DNA of 64,000 nucleotides from G016234445 sp964438865 (GTDB lineage: Bacteria; Chloroflexota; Dehalococcoidia; Tepidiformales; Tepidiformaceae). The position numbers and the translations under genes were made by a program. Below, one piece after another: positions 23,751-32,997 of the stretch; the stretch's first letter is position 1, and each line of letters begins with the position of its first letter. The notes under the pieces are model-generated. The model had not been told where the DNA came from, searched no databases, and worked only from the letters and a program-made list of their open reading frames with translations. Location of the stretch: the NCBI GenBank assembly GCA_964438865.1, contig CAYTMI010000001.1:248001-312000 (forward strand), read 5' to 3'.

Positions 23751-24542
23751 ATGCCCACCCTCGAACGCCCTACCGTCACCGTTTCCTTTCGCGATGAGGG
23801 GCAGGGCGATCCGCCGCTCGTCTTCCTCCACGGCTGGTGCGACGACTCGGGGAGCTGGGCCGCGACCCTCTCCGAATTCAGCCACGGTCACCGCTGCATC
23901 GCGCCTGACATGCGCGGCCACGGGCAATCGGGCCAGCCGCGCGACCATTCCTACTGGCCGGAGTCGCTTTCGAACGACGTCGTCGCGATCTGCCAGGCGG
24001 CCGGCGTCGAGCGGCCCGTCCTCGTCGGCCACAGCTTCGGCGGCTTCCTCGCCGCGACCGTCGCCCAGCGCTTCCCCGGGTTCGCGCGCGCCATCGTGGT
24101 CGAAGATCAGCCCCTCGACCTGCGGGGATTCACAGGCCAGATGCGGGCGGTGGAGGCGGTCATCCGGTCGCCGGAACACCACATGGCGTTCCGCGACCAG
24201 CTTTTCGAGTCGATGATCACGAACGCCCTCGGGCCAGCCGGCCGGGACCTCATCTCGCGGTCCAAGCTGGCGACGCCGGTGGAAGTAGGGCAGGCGCTCT
24301 GGGCGCCGCTGTTCGACCTGACAGACGCGGAAATCGCGGCGAGAAGCGACGCCCTCATCGACGCGCTGGCGAAGCAACCGTCACTGGTGATCGACGGCCA
24401 GCCGCAGCCCGAATACCACGCCGCCGTCGCCCGGCGCGCCCCCTCCGCGCGGACGATGGTGATCCCTTCCGGCCACTGGATCCACCTCGAACACCCTGCC
24501 GAGTTCCGGACGGCCCTGCGGGAGTTCCTCGCGTCCCTGTAG
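23751..24542 (+). CDS. Alpha/beta hydrolase
   Basis: This 263-residue hydrolase of the alpha/beta fold has the oxyanion segment VFLHGWCDDSGSW and DMRGHGQSG. The nucleophile elbow is GHSFGG (Ser near residue 91), and the catalytic His is in PSGHWIHLEHP at the end. The acid residue is not certain. ATG 23751 has a CGGAGG Shine-Dalgarno 8 nt upstream. Substrate unknown; esterase, C-C hydrolase or haloperoxidase-type chemistry are all possible. It is followed directly by proB with its own promoter. Confidence 0.85.
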   Translation: MPTLERPTVTVSFRDEGQGDPPLVFLHGWCDDSGSWAATLSEFSHGHRCIAPDMRGHGQSGQPRDHSYWPESLSNDVVAICQAAGVERPVLVGHSFGGFLAATVAQRFPGFARAIVVEDQPLDLRGFTGQMRAVEAVIRSPEHHMAFRDQLFESMITNALGPAGRDLISRSKLATPVEVGQALWAPLFDLTDAEIAARSDALIDALAKQPSLVIDGQPQPEYHAAVARRAPSARTMVIPSGHWIHLEHPAEFRTALREFLASL

Positions 24543-24594
24543 GGCGCCGCGCCCGTCTCTCGTGCCTCGGCGCTCGGCCCACTACTATGCAGGC

Positions 24595-25704
24595 ATGCGA
24601 TACCGGCGCGTTGTCGCGAAGTTCGGGACAAGCCTGCTGACGGCTGGGTCCGACCGGCTGGACCTGGAGGCGATGTCGCGCCTCGTCGGCCAGGTGGTGC
24701 GGCTGCGGGCGCAGGGCTGCGAAGTGGTGGTCGTCTCATCCGGGGCGCAGGCAGCGGGCCGGCACAGGCTCCGGAACCGGCTTCGCGAGGGGCAGATCCC
24801 CAGCCGCCAGGCCTATGCCAGCGTCGGCCAGAGCCACCTGATGCAGAGCTGGGACGAACTCTTCGACTGGCACGACACCGTCGTCGCCCAGGTGCTGCTC
24901 ACCCGGCGCGACCTCAGCGACCGACTTGGCTATCTGAACGCGCGGAACACCCTGCGCGACCTCCTCGAAAGCGGCACCGTCCCCATCGTCAACGAAAACG
25001 ACGCGGTGGCGCTGGACCAGGTGCTGGCGACGCGGATCGGGGAGAACGACAGTCTCTCTGCTTATGTCGCGAACCTGATCGACGCCGACCTCCTGATCAT
25101 CCTCACGGATGTCGAAGGGCTCTATGACTCCGACCCGCACACGAACCCGGAGGCGACGCTCATTCGGCGGGTGGAACGGATCGACCCGGCGATCGAGGCC
25201 GCGGCTGCCGGCGCCCGCGGTCCGGGCACGGGCGGGATGGTGACGAAGCTGACCGCTGCCCGCGTCGCCACCCAGGGCGGCGTCGATGTTGTTGTCGCGA
25301 ACGGGCGGACCGCCGATGCGCTGGTGGCCATCGCCGGCGGCGAAGAGCGGGGGACGTTCTTCCCGGCGGCGGCGGGGAAGCTGGAAGGGCGCAAGCGCTG
25401 GATCCTCGGGAGCATCAGCCGGGCGGGGCACATCATCGTGGACGTCGGCGCGACCGCGGCCCTGCGCGAGCGCGGACGCAGCCTGCTCCCGGCCGGCGTC
25501 GCCGCGGTCGAAGGTGCGTTTGACCGGGGCGAGACGGTGGAAGTGCGCGACGCTTCGGGCCAGCGTGTGGCGGCGGGTATGACGAACTACAGCAGCGGTG
25601 AACTGGAGCGCATCCGCGGCCTCCGGAGCGACCGCATCGCCGAGACCCTGGGCTATGCCTACGGCGAAGAAGTCATCCACCGCGACAACCTCGTTCTCCT
25701 GTAG
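24595..25704 (+). CDS. proB: Glutamate 5-kinase
   Basis: This 369-residue enzyme phosphorylates L-glutamate in the first step of proline synthesis and is feedback-inhibited by proline. The amino-acid-kinase domain (1-260) shows VAKFGTSLLT, VVVVSSGAQAAG, PIVNENDAVA, GENDSLSAYVA, ILTDVEGLYDSDP and GTGGMVTKLTAA. A PUA domain follows (about 275-369, SISRAGHIIVDVGA then YSSGELERIRG), as in the long ProB form. A TACTAT -10 (24583-24588) sits 6 nt before ATG 24595, so the message is probably leaderless. proA is not adjacent. Confidence 0.93.
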   Translation: MRYRRVVAKFGTSLLTAGSDRLDLEAMSRLVGQVVRLRAQGCEVVVVSSGAQAAGRHRLRNRLREGQIPSRQAYASVGQSHLMQSWDELFDWHDTVVAQVLLTRRDLSDRLGYLNARNTLRDLLESGTVPIVNENDAVALDQVLATRIGENDSLSAYVANLIDADLLIILTDVEGLYDSDPHTNPEATLIRRVERIDPAIEAAAAGARGPGTGGMVTKLTAARVATQGGVDVVVANGRTADALVAIAGGEERGTFFPAAAGKLEGRKRWILGSISRAGHIIVDVGATAALRERGRSLLPAGVAAVEGAFDRGETVEVRDASGQRVAAGMTNYSSGELERIRGLRSDRIAETLGYAYGEEVIHRDNLVLL

Positions 25705-25825
25705 TCCGGTAGCCGCGGGTAGGGATTCTGACCGTGGCCGCATCGCCTGGCACGGCTGTGGAGACGAGCGGGCAGCCTTCGCGTAAGCTTGCGCGCATCA
25801 TCACCATCATCGGGGAGGCCAGTTC

Positions 25826-26713
25826 ATGGCAGGCAGGCTCGAAGGCAAAACAGCAATCATTACCGGCGCGGGCCGCGGCATCGGCCGCGAAGTCGCGCTC
25901 CTCTTCGCCAGGGAAGGCGCGAAGGTAGTCGTCAACGACCTCGGCGTGTCGGTCGCCGGCGAAGGCCCGGATGCGTCCCCCGCCCAGCAGGTGGTCGACG
26001 AGATCAAGGCGGCCGGCGGCGAGGCCATCACCAACTACGCGGATGTCGCCGACATGGACCAGGCGGAAGACCTGATTCGCCAGGCCCTGAACGAATGGGG
26101 CCACATGGACATCCTCGTCAACGTGGCCGGCATCCTCCGCGATCGCATGGTCTTCAATATGACCGAGGACGAGTGGGACGCGGTCGTGCGGGTGCACATG
26201 AAGGGCACCTTCGCGACGACGCGCTTCGCCTCCATCCACTGGCGGACGGCGCGGCAGGGCGGGCGGCTGATCAACTTCACCTCAGGTTCGGGGCTCTTTG
26301 GCGCGCCCGGCCAGCCGAACTACGCCGCCGCGAAGATGGGCATCTGGGGCTTCACGCTCAGTTGCGCGCGGGCGCTCGGCCGCTACGGCGTCACCGCAAA
26401 CAGCATCGGCCCCGGCGCCGCCACGAGGATGACCGCGACCGTCCCCACGGAGCGCCGCCGGGCGGGCTTCCCGGCCGACGTCGACCCGGAGCGCTCGCCG
26501 GCGAACATCGCGCCGCCCCTGGTGTACCTGGCGAGCGACGAAGGAAGCTGGGTCAGCGGGCGCTGCTTCGGGGTCAGCGGCTACCGGGTGACGCTCTACA
26601 GCAACATCGACTCCCAGATCGTGCTCCAGGGCAACCAGCCGTGGACGACGGACGCAATGTTCGAGCGGTTCAAGTCGACCTTCGGCGGCGCGATTAAGCC
26701 GATCGAGAACTAA
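25826..26713 (+). CDS. SDR family oxidoreductase
   Basis: This 295-residue NAD(P)-dependent short-chain dehydrogenase has the Rossmann motif TGAGRGIGREVAL, NVAG at the fourth strand, and the Ser-Tyr-Lys triad in NFTSGSGLFGAPGQPNYAAAK. It resembles the dehydrogenase domain of peroxisomal multifunctional enzyme type 2 and bacterial 3-hydroxyacyl-CoA-type SDRs (VNDLGVSVAGEG insertion). A role in acyl-CoA or steroid-like substrate oxidation is inferred, in line with the crotonases and acyl-CoA dehydrogenases nearby. GGGGAGG lies before ATG 25826. The stop overlaps the convergent MFS gene by 4 nt. Confidence 0.85.
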   Translation: MAGRLEGKTAIITGAGRGIGREVALLFAREGAKVVVNDLGVSVAGEGPDASPAQQVVDEIKAAGGEAITNYADVADMDQAEDLIRQALNEWGHMDILVNVAGILRDRMVFNMTEDEWDAVVRVHMKGTFATTRFASIHWRTARQGGRLINFTSGSGLFGAPGQPNYAAAKMGIWGFTLSCARALGRYGVTANSIGPGAATRMTATVPTERRRAGFPADVDPERSPANIAPPLVYLASDEGSWVSGRCFGVSGYRVTLYSNIDSQIVLQGNQPWTTDAMFERFKSTFGGAIKPIEN

Positions 26714-27966
26714 GCCGTGGGGTGCCGGTGGGGGCGGGCCGCGCCGGCGATGAAGGCCGCGAGGCCGGCGAACGCTGCGGCCATCGCCACGAGGAAGGCG
26801 ACCGGGTAGCCTGCCCGTTCGACCACGACGCCCAGGGCGAACGAACCCATGCTGAGGCCGAGGTCGTTGCCGAGGGTGAACGTGCTCATAGCACGGCCCC
26901 GTTCGGCGGGGTTTGAGCGGTCGACCATGAAGGCCATCATGGCGGGCTGGAAGGCGCCCGCCCCGGCGCCGTAGATCGCGGCCGCGAGGTAGATCATCGC
27001 CGGGCCCGTGGCCAGCGACAGCGTCACCATGCTCACCGCCAGGGCGCCAATCCCGGGAATGATGACGGCGGCACGGCTGCGCTTGTCGATCTGCCGGCCG
27101 AGCCCGAGCCGCATGAGGATGACGAAGAGGGCGTACACGGCGAAGACGCCCCCGGGATTCGCGATGCCATGGTCGCGGGCGAAAAGGGGCATGAAGGTGA
27201 CCATCGCGGCGAAGACGAATGATGTGGCGAAGTTGACGAGGGCCGGGAAGAGCGCCGCGCGGGCGAACAGCTGACGGGGGTCGAGGCCACGGGCCGGGCC
27301 CTGCGCGGTCACGCGAGTCTCCGGAAGCCGCGCGGCCAGGAGGGCAGTCAGGAGCGCGGCAACGGTGGCGATGAGGAAGAGGCTGGTGAAGTGGAGGTCG
27401 CCGGTGCGGGCGCCGCTGAGCCATGTGGCGCGAGACGTCATCGCCGAATCGAAGCCGTCGAGGATGCCGGCGTGGATGATCCAGCCGCCCAGCGCGGGGC
27501 CGGCGGCGAAGGCGAGGCTGTTCGCGAGGCCGTAGTAGCTCATGACTTCGCCCCGGCGGGCCGCGGGAGCAACGTCGGCGATGTAAGTCCCGGCGGAGGT
27601 TACGAAAAGCGCGAGCGAGACGCCGGTGAGCAGCCGGAGGGGCATAACGCCGGCGGGCGTGCGGACGAGGTGGTAGAGAGCGGCGTTGACGGCGAACGTG
27701 AGGAGTCCGGCCACCATCACCGGCTTCCGGCCGATGCGGTCGACGGCGAGGCCGACGAAAGGGCGCGAAAAGAGGGCGGTGAGGCTGGAGATGCCGATGA
27801 GCAGGCCGATCTCGCCTTCGGCGCCGCCCAGTTCTTCGATGAAGAACGGAAGGGTGGGGAAGAAGAAGAGGTAGGTGGTGAAGAAGATGAAGTTGACGAG
27901 GGTGACGGCGACGACCGCCCGAGTCAGAACGGGGGGCCGGGGTTCAACGTCTAAGGCAGCATTCAA
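26710..27966 (-). CDS. MFS transporter
   Basis: This 418-residue permease has 12 predicted TM segments. MFS signatures are FVGLAVDRIGRKPVMVAG after TM2 and a second-half GLGRQIDKRSRAAVI, with SNPAERGRAMSTFTLGNDLG near TM11. The start TTG 27966 has AAGGA 7 nt upstream; longer upstream reading has no membrane or family character. Substrate unknown; efflux is the most common role for this subgroup. Confidence 0.85.
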   Translation of the reverse strand: MNAALDVEPRPPVLTRAVVAVTLVNFIFFTTYLFFFPTLPFFIEELGGAEGEIGLLIGISSLTALFSRPFVGLAVDRIGRKPVMVAGLLTFAVNAALYHLVRTPAGVMPLRLLTGVSLALFVTSAGTYIADVAPAARRGEVMSYYGLANSLAFAAGPALGGWIIHAGILDGFDSAMTSRATWLSGARTGDLHFTSLFLIATVAALLTALLAARLPETRVTAQGPARGLDPRQLFARAALFPALVNFATSFVFAAMVTFMPLFARDHGIANPGGVFAVYALFVILMRLGLGRQIDKRSRAAVIIPGIGALAVSMVTLSLATGPAMIYLAAAIYGAGAGAFQPAMMAFMVDRSNPAERGRAMSTFTLGNDLGLSMGSFALGVVVERAGYPVAFLVAMAAAFAGLAAFIAGAARPHRHPTA

Positions 27967-28183
27967 GATTTGTCCTTGCGGCCGGATTGTGGCGGGCTGG
28001 GGAGGGACTGTCCACCGGGAGCGGCGGGCCCGGGCGCCGCACGTCTTCCGCAGCGTTACGGGCAGGGCGGGGCGGATGGCGACGCTGTAACGCATTCGCT
28101 ACCCGCTGGACTCTTCCCAAGCACCCGTGCCAACCCGACAGTGGAAGTTGGGAGGGAGCCGCCCCCCACCAGGAGATGTCCTC

Positions 28184-29491
28184 GTGTTCGGTAGCTATCG
28201 GAGATTGGTTTGCTGGGGAAAGAGGGCGCCCGAGAGCGATAAGGGCCAGGCCCTTCCGTTCTTCGCGCTGCTGCTCGTGGTCGCCATCGGTGCGGTCGCG
28301 CTGAGCGTGGACGTCGGCAACCTCGTCCACGAACGCCGGCAGACCCAGAACGCCGCCGACGCTGCCGCGCTGGCGGCCGTCGCCGTCATCAAGGAAGGTG
28401 GCACTCGGACCGCGGCCATCGCGGAAGCGACGGAGTTCGCCGCTGCCAACGGCTACGGGTCCGGGGTCACGATCAACAACCCTCCCCTGACGGGCGCGGC
28501 GACCGGCAACGCTAACGCCTACGAGGTGATCGTCCAGAAGTCGGTCCCGAAGTACTTCCTTGGGGTCGTCTACAAAGGCAACTGGTCGACCACGTCACGG
28601 GCGGTGGCGAGGGTGATCACCACATCGACGGGGTTCGGAGTCGTGACGCTGAACCCGACGCGGTGCGAATCGCTCCACATGAACAGCAATGCGCTGCTGC
28701 AGGTGACGGGCGGCGGGATCTACGTCAATTCGACCTGCAACACGGCCATGGTGATGGAGAGCAATGCCACCGCGACGGCCAGCAAGATCAGCATCGTCGG
28801 CGGGTTCAACGGCAAGGGGAACTATCACGCGACCCCGGCGCCGGTCACGAACCAGCCCGCGATCGTTGACCCGTTCGTGTCAATTCCTGTGCCAGTGGTC
28901 ACCGGCCCAAACCGAAACGTCGGCTGTGAGTTCACGCACGGCACGGTGAACTTCCTTCCCGGGATCTACAACTGCAAGCTCGTGTTCAATTCGAACACGG
29001 TGGCCATCTTCGCCCCCGGAAACTACACGTTCGTGGGCGGGATGCAGCTCGACAGCAACGTCACCCTGACCTTCGGCCGCGGGATCTACGTGATGAAGGG
29101 CGGCGGCTTCCAGATGAATTCGAACGCCGTGGTCAACGGCCCCGACGGCGTTCTCATCTACAACACCTGCGCCACGACCTGCGGCGCCTCGGGCACCTTC
29201 CAGCTGAACAGCAACGCCCGCCTCAACATCAAGCCCTACGGCGCCCCCTACGCCAACATCTCGGTCTTCCAGGACCGGGGTTCGAACACCCCGCTGCAAT
29301 TCAACTCCAATGCGACGACGCTCGCCGGGGCAATCTATTCGAAGATTGCGGACATCCAGTACAACAGCAACGCCGAAGTGCCGCTCCAGTTCGTGGCGAA
29401 CACGGTCCAGATGAACAGCAACGCCCGGATCGTCGTGAACGTCGCGGGGATGTCGACCATCGACACCACGGCCGTGGCGCTGACCGAGTAG
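28184..29491 (+). CDS. TadG-like N-terminus with NSNA-repeat beta-solenoid domain
   Basis: This 435-residue exported protein starts at GTG 28184 (AGGAGA Shine-Dalgarno). The N-terminus matches the TadE/TadG-like pilus-assembly segment: GQALPFFALLLVVAIGAVAL then DVGNLVHERRQTQNAADAAA, a TM anchor with the extracellular side following. Beyond about residue 160 the protein carries nine short motifs of the form x(N/E/D)SN(A/T/V): MNSNALLQ, MESNATAT, FNSNTVAI, LDSNVTLT, MNSNAVVN, LNSNARLN, FNSNATTL, YNSNAEVP and MNSNARIV. They are interspersed with Gly-rich turns, which suggests a right-handed beta-solenoid with an Asn ladder. No other Tad pilus genes are adjacent. The function is unknown; a surface or pilus-associated structural role is inferred. 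Confidence 0.75.
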   Translation: MFGSYRRLVCWGKRAPESDKGQALPFFALLLVVAIGAVALSVDVGNLVHERRQTQNAADAAALAAVAVIKEGGTRTAAIAEATEFAAANGYGSGVTINNPPLTGAATGNANAYEVIVQKSVPKYFLGVVYKGNWSTTSRAVARVITTSTGFGVVTLNPTRCESLHMNSNALLQVTGGGIYVNSTCNTAMVMESNATATASKISIVGGFNGKGNYHATPAPVTNQPAIVDPFVSIPVPVVTGPNRNVGCEFTHGTVNFLPGIYNCKLVFNSNTVAIFAPGNYTFVGGMQLDSNVTLTFGRGIYVMKGGGFQMNSNAVVNGPDGVLIYNTCATTCGASGTFQLNSNARLNIKPYGAPYANISVFQDRGSNTPLQFNSNATTLAGAIYSKIADIQYNSNAEVPLQFVANTVQMNSNARIVVNVAGMSTIDTTAVALTE

Positions 29492-29500
29492 CCGGGGCGA

Positions 29501-30589
29501 TTAGCCGCCGCGGGAGACCCGTTCGATGGTGCCCCCGCCGAGGACTTCGTCGCCGTCGTAGAAGGCAATCGTTTGGCCCGGGGTCAGCGCCCGTTGATGG
29601 CGCTCGAAGCGCACGGTGGCAGTCCCTGCATCCAGGCTCACCAGGACTGCGTCGGCCGGTTCGGCCCGGTAGCGGGCTTTCGCCTGGAGCTCGAAGCCTG
29701 CCGCAGGGGGCGTGCCACGGACCCAGCGGACCTCCCCTGCTTCGACGGTGTCCGCGAAGAGCGCTTCCTCCGGACCGATCGTGACAACGTTGGCCGCCGG
29801 GTCGATCGCGGTGACGTAGCGCGGCTCCCCGAGGGCAACGCCGAGGCCCTTGCGCTGGCCGACGGTGAAGGCGGCGATGCCACGGTGTTCCCCGATCGCG
29901 GCGCCGTTCTCGTCGCGAAGTTCGCCGGGCGCGGCCGCGGTGCGGGCTTCGACAAAGGCACGGTAGTCGTTCCCGGGGACGAAGCAGATCTCGTAACTGT
30001 CGGGCTTGGCGGCCACGTCCATCCCGAGGCGGGCGGCGTGGGCGCGGACTTCGTCCTTCGCGAATTCGCCGACCGGCAGGAGAAGGCGGGCGAGCTGTTC
30101 CTGCTGAAGCATGTAGAGGACGTATGACTGGTCCTTGGCGGGGTCCTTCGCGCGCAGGAGACGGCGGGTGCCGGCGGGCCCATCGGCGACGCGCGCGTAG
30201 TGCCCCGTGGCGATGTGGTCGGCTTCGAAGACCGGCAGGCGGTCGAAGAGGGCGCGGTACTTGATGTGTTCGTTGCAACGGACGCAGGGGTTGGGGGTTC
30301 GCCCGGCGGCATAGTCGGCGACGAACTGGTCGACCACGCGCTCACGAAATTCGTCCTCGAAGTTGACGATGTAGTGGCGGATGCCGAGCCGCTGGGCTAC
30401 GCCGCGGGCGTCGTCCACGTCTTCAACGCTGCAGCACTGCTGGCGGCCGCTGAGTTCGCCCGAGCGCGGTTCAGACCAGAGCCGCATCGTCACGCCGACG
30501 ACGTCGTAGCCCTGCTCGAGGAGCAGCGCCGCCGCGACGGAGCTATCCACGCCACCGGACATGCCGACGACAACACGGGGCCGCTTCAT
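29501..30589 (-). CDS. mnmA: tRNA-specific 2-thiouridylase MnmA
   Basis: This 362-residue enzyme adds sulfur to U34 of tRNA Lys, Glu and Gln. It shows the PP-loop GMSGGVDSSVAAALL, the NPCVRCNEHIKY segment with the first catalytic Cys, HIATGHYAR, KDQSYVLY, and EICFVPGNDY with the second Cys that forms the persulfide/disulfide pair. The C-terminal beta-barrel begins around FTVGQRKGLG. ATG 30589 is chosen over upstream in-frame ATGs, which overlap the divergent rsfS promoter. Confidence 0.95.
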   Translation of the reverse strand: MKRPRVVVGMSGGVDSSVAAALLLEQGYDVVGVTMRLWSEPRSGELSGRQQCCSVEDVDDARGVAQRLGIRHYIVNFEDEFRERVVDQFVADYAAGRTPNPCVRCNEHIKYRALFDRLPVFEADHIATGHYARVADGPAGTRRLLRAKDPAKDQSYVLYMLQQEQLARLLLPVGEFAKDEVRAHAARLGMDVAAKPDSYEICFVPGNDYRAFVEARTAAAPGELRDENGAAIGEHRGIAAFTVGQRKGLGVALGEPRYVTAIDPAANVVTIGPEEALFADTVEAGEVRWVRGTPPAAGFELQAKARYRAEPADAVLVSLDAGTATVRFERHQRALTPGQTIAFYDGDEVLGGGTIERVSRGG

Positions 30590-30620
30590 TGCTGTGGTAA
30601 GATCCTTTCGACCCGCAAGC

Positions 30621-30989
30621 TTGCGGGGTGGAGCGCTCTCTCTGGATTCCGAATCCCTGGCCCAACGCGCCGTCGACATCCTCTCGGACCGGCAGGCACT
30701 GGACATCACCCTGCTCGACATTTCGAAGACGGCGACGTTCACCGACTATTTCGTGATCGCGACGGCACAGTCGCCTCTCCAGTTTAGCGCCCTCGCCGAC
30801 CACCTGGAAAAAGGTCTTGAGCCGGAAGGGATGACCCTGCGCCACCGCGAAGGCTCGTCCGACAACGGCTGGATGCTGCTCGACTTCGGCGACCTGATCG
30901 TCCACATCTTTTCGCCGGAGAAGCGCGACTATTACCGGCTCGAAGAACTCTGGGGCCGGACGACACCGATCGTGCGCTTCACGGGGTAG
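30621..30989 (+). CDS. rsfS: Ribosomal silencing factor RsfS
   Basis: This 122-residue RsfS/Iojap family protein binds ribosomal protein L14 and blocks 70S assembly in poor nutrition. Conserved segments are DISKTATFTDYFVIATAQS, SDNGWMLLDFGDLIVHIFS and RDYYRLEELWG. The start is uncertain: TTG 30621 lies 17 nt below a TAAGAT -10 (30598-30603). An upstream GTG (30594) would begin before that box, and no ATG is available. It is divergent from mnmA. Confidence 0.9.
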   Translation: MRGGALSLDSESLAQRAVDILSDRQALDITLLDISKTATFTDYFVIATAQSPLQFSALADHLEKGLEPEGMTLRHREGSSDNGWMLLDFGDLIVHIFSPEKRDYYRLEELWGRTTPIVRFTG

Positions 30990-31058
30990 GCGGCCCACTG
31001 GCAGCACCCGCCCCCCCGGCCCGTAGTCTCTTGGTCACCACTGGCGCATCCTAGGGTC

Positions 31059-32276
31059 ATGCTCGTCGTCCAGAAGTATGGCGGCACCTCCGTCGCCACC
31101 GCGGAGCTGATCAAGAACGTCGCCGACCGCATCATCCGCCGCATCAAGGCGGGCGACCAGGTCATCGCCGTTGTCTCGGCGATGGGGCACAGCACGGACG
31201 ACCTCCTCCAGATGGCCGCGTCGGTCTCCGACAACCCTGACCCGCGTGAGCTCGACATGCTCCTCTCGACGGGCGAGCAGGTGGCGGTCGCCCTCCTCGC
31301 GATGGCGCTCCGGGCAAAAGGGCAGGAAGCCGTCGGGCTCACGGGGCAGCAGGCGGGCATCATCGCGCGCGGGCGTCACTACGCGGGGCGCATCGTCCGC
31401 GTTGAAGCAGCCCGCGTGAAGGCAGAACTGGCGGCCGGGCGCATCCCGGTCGTCGCCGGCTACTGGGGCGTCACGGAAGAGGACGAGATCATGACCCTTG
31501 GGCGCGGCGCCAGCGACACCACCGCCGTCGCCCTCGCCGTCGCCCTCAATGCCGACCGTTACGAAAACTGCAAGGACGTCACCGGCGTCTACACCGCCGA
31601 TCCCCGCATCTGCCCGGCGGCCCGGCAGCTCAAGGACCTCTCCTTCGAAGAGATGCTCGAGCTGGCGACCCAGGGTTCGCAGGTGATGCACAACCGGGCG
31701 GTCGAGTTGGCTTCGGTCTACAACCTCCCAATCCTGGTGACGTCGAGCATGGTTGACGCCCCCGGCACCCTCATCCACGGAGAATCGCAATTGGAAGAGC
31801 GCAACAGGGTGCGCGGGATCGCGCACGATACCGATGTCGCCAAGATCACGGTGCGGCAGGTGCCGGACCGGCCGGGCATCGCGACCAACATCTTCGAGCC
31901 GCTGGCCGAGGCCGGGATCAGCGTGGACACCATCGTCCAGAACGCAAGCGCCGGGAAGCTAACGGACCTGACGTTCACGCTTTCGCGGAAGGACCTTCGC
32001 AAGGCTGAGGAGTTGATGCCGGCGATTTGCGAGACCGTGGGCGCCGACGGCTTCGTGTCCGACGGGAACCTGGGCAAGGTGAGCATCGTTGGGGTGGGGA
32101 TCCAGACGGCTCACGGCTACGCGGCGCGGATGTTCCGTGCCCTGTTCGACGCGGGGATCAACATCGAGCTGATCTCGACGAGCGAGATTCGGCTGACCTG
32201 CATCATCGACGCCAGCCGTGTCCCGGAGGCCGTCCGGGCGCTCCACGCAGCGTTCGAACTGGAGAAGGCTGACTAA
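31059..32276 (+). CDS. lysC: Aspartate kinase
   Basis: This 405-residue enzyme phosphorylates aspartate, the first step to lysine, methionine and threonine. The kinase domain (1-245) has the KYGGTSVA motif, SAMGHSTDDLL, LSTGEQVAVALL, LGRGASDTTAVALA and DVTGVYTADPRI. Two C-terminal ACT domains (about 265-405; VPDRPGIATNIFEPLAEAGI, and IVGVGIQTAHGYAARMF) would bind the lysine/threonine effectors. It is the monofunctional class with the GASDT signature, not fused to homoserine dehydrogenase. No other lysine or threonine genes are adjacent. Confidence 0.94.
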   Translation: MLVVQKYGGTSVATAELIKNVADRIIRRIKAGDQVIAVVSAMGHSTDDLLQMAASVSDNPDPRELDMLLSTGEQVAVALLAMALRAKGQEAVGLTGQQAGIIARGRHYAGRIVRVEAARVKAELAAGRIPVVAGYWGVTEEDEIMTLGRGASDTTAVALAVALNADRYENCKDVTGVYTADPRICPAARQLKDLSFEEMLELATQGSQVMHNRAVELASVYNLPILVTSSMVDAPGTLIHGESQLEERNRVRGIAHDTDVAKITVRQVPDRPGIATNIFEPLAEAGISVDTIVQNASAGKLTDLTFTLSRKDLRKAEELMPAICETVGADGFVSDGNLGKVSIVGVGIQTAHGYAARMFRALFDAGINIELISTSEIRLTCIIDASRVPEAVRALHAAFELEKAD

Positions 32277-32288
32277 CGCCGGCCCCCG

Positions 32289-32672
32289 CTACCAGATGGT
32301 CTCGACTGCCGGATAGGCGCGGATCTCGCGGTCGGACGTAACAAGCGGGACGCCCCACTCGATCGCCGTCGCAACGATAAGCGCGTCGTGTGGGTCCCGG
32401 TGGAACCCCGGACCGAGCCTTGTGGAGCGCACCGCGACCGACGGCGTGATTGGGATCAGCGTCGTTCCCGGGCGCGCAGTCGCCTGCCTCAGCCAGTCGA
32501 GGACGTCGATATGGAATCGCAACCGGCCTTTGTGGACCAGCATCGCGACCTCCCAGCAGGTGATTGCCGAGACGCCGACGGTGTCATTATTGAGCGCATT
32601 CGCCGCCGCCGGGGTGAGCCGTGCGTCGCCCCCCATCCACCAGACCCATGCCTGGGTATCGACCAGCTTCAA
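32289..32672 (-). CDS. PIN-domain toxin
   Basis: This 127-residue PIN ribonuclease is paired with a Phd-type antitoxin. Acidic residues are in KLVDTQAWVWWM (Asp), CWEVAML (Glu), HRDPHDALIVATAI (Asp) and LVTSDREI (Asp). TTG 32672 overlaps the antitoxin stop and has GGAGG 7 nt upstream; ATG 32687 is an alternative without a Shine-Dalgarno. The PIN subtype (HRDPxDxLIVA) is the one usually found beside Phd/YefM antitoxins. Confidence 0.87.
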   Translation of the reverse strand: MKLVDTQAWVWWMGGDARLTPAAANALNNDTVGVSAITCWEVAMLVHKGRLRFHIDVLDWLRQATARPGTTLIPITPSVAVRSTRLGPGFHRDPHDALIVATAIEWGVPLVTSDREIRAYPAVETIW

Positions 32673-32899
32673 TTGGCGGCCTCCCATTCCACGCCCAGGG
32701 GCTCGTCGAGGTCGCCCTCCTGGTAGACGACTGTCCCGACGAGGCTGGCCCACTCTTCCTTCCGGGCAGGGACAATCCTGGCCACGGGCTTGCCGCGCTT
32801 CGTCACGATGATCTCTTCGCCAGACGCCTGCACTTCATCGAGCAGGGCGAGGCAATGGGTCTTGAACTGACCGGCCGGGATCGAACGGGTATTCGTCAT
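32669..32899 (-). CDS. Phd/YefM-type antitoxin
   Basis: This 76-residue antitoxin has the Phd/YefM DNA-binding fold (SIPAGQFKTHCLALLDEVQ then EEIIVTKRGKPVARIVP) and an acidic toxin-binding tail (YQEGDLDEPLGVEWEA). ATG 32899 lies 8 nt below a good promoter, so the mRNA is probably leaderless; an upstream GTG at 32905 is possible. It is co-transcribed with the PIN toxin through a one-to-four nt overlap. Confidence 0.88.
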   Translation of the reverse strand: MTNTRSIPAGQFKTHCLALLDEVQASGEEIIVTKRGKPVARIVPARKEEWASLVGTVVYQEGDLDEPLGVEWEAAN

Positions 32900-32907
32900 G
32901 GTCACAT

Positions 32908-32935
32908 ATTATGGTCGCGGACGAGCCGTGTACAA
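32908..32935 (-). promoter_or_regulatory. Promoter of the Phd-PIN operon
   Basis: Minus strand: -35 TTGTAC (32935-32930), 16-bp spacer, -10 CATAAT (32913-32908). The expected start of transcription falls at or next to the antitoxin start codon. Confidence 0.6.
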
Positions 32936-32997
32936 CCCGCTCGGACCTAACGGCCTCTCACGCCCCGCCGCGGCAAGAGTATTAGAATCACACCCGC

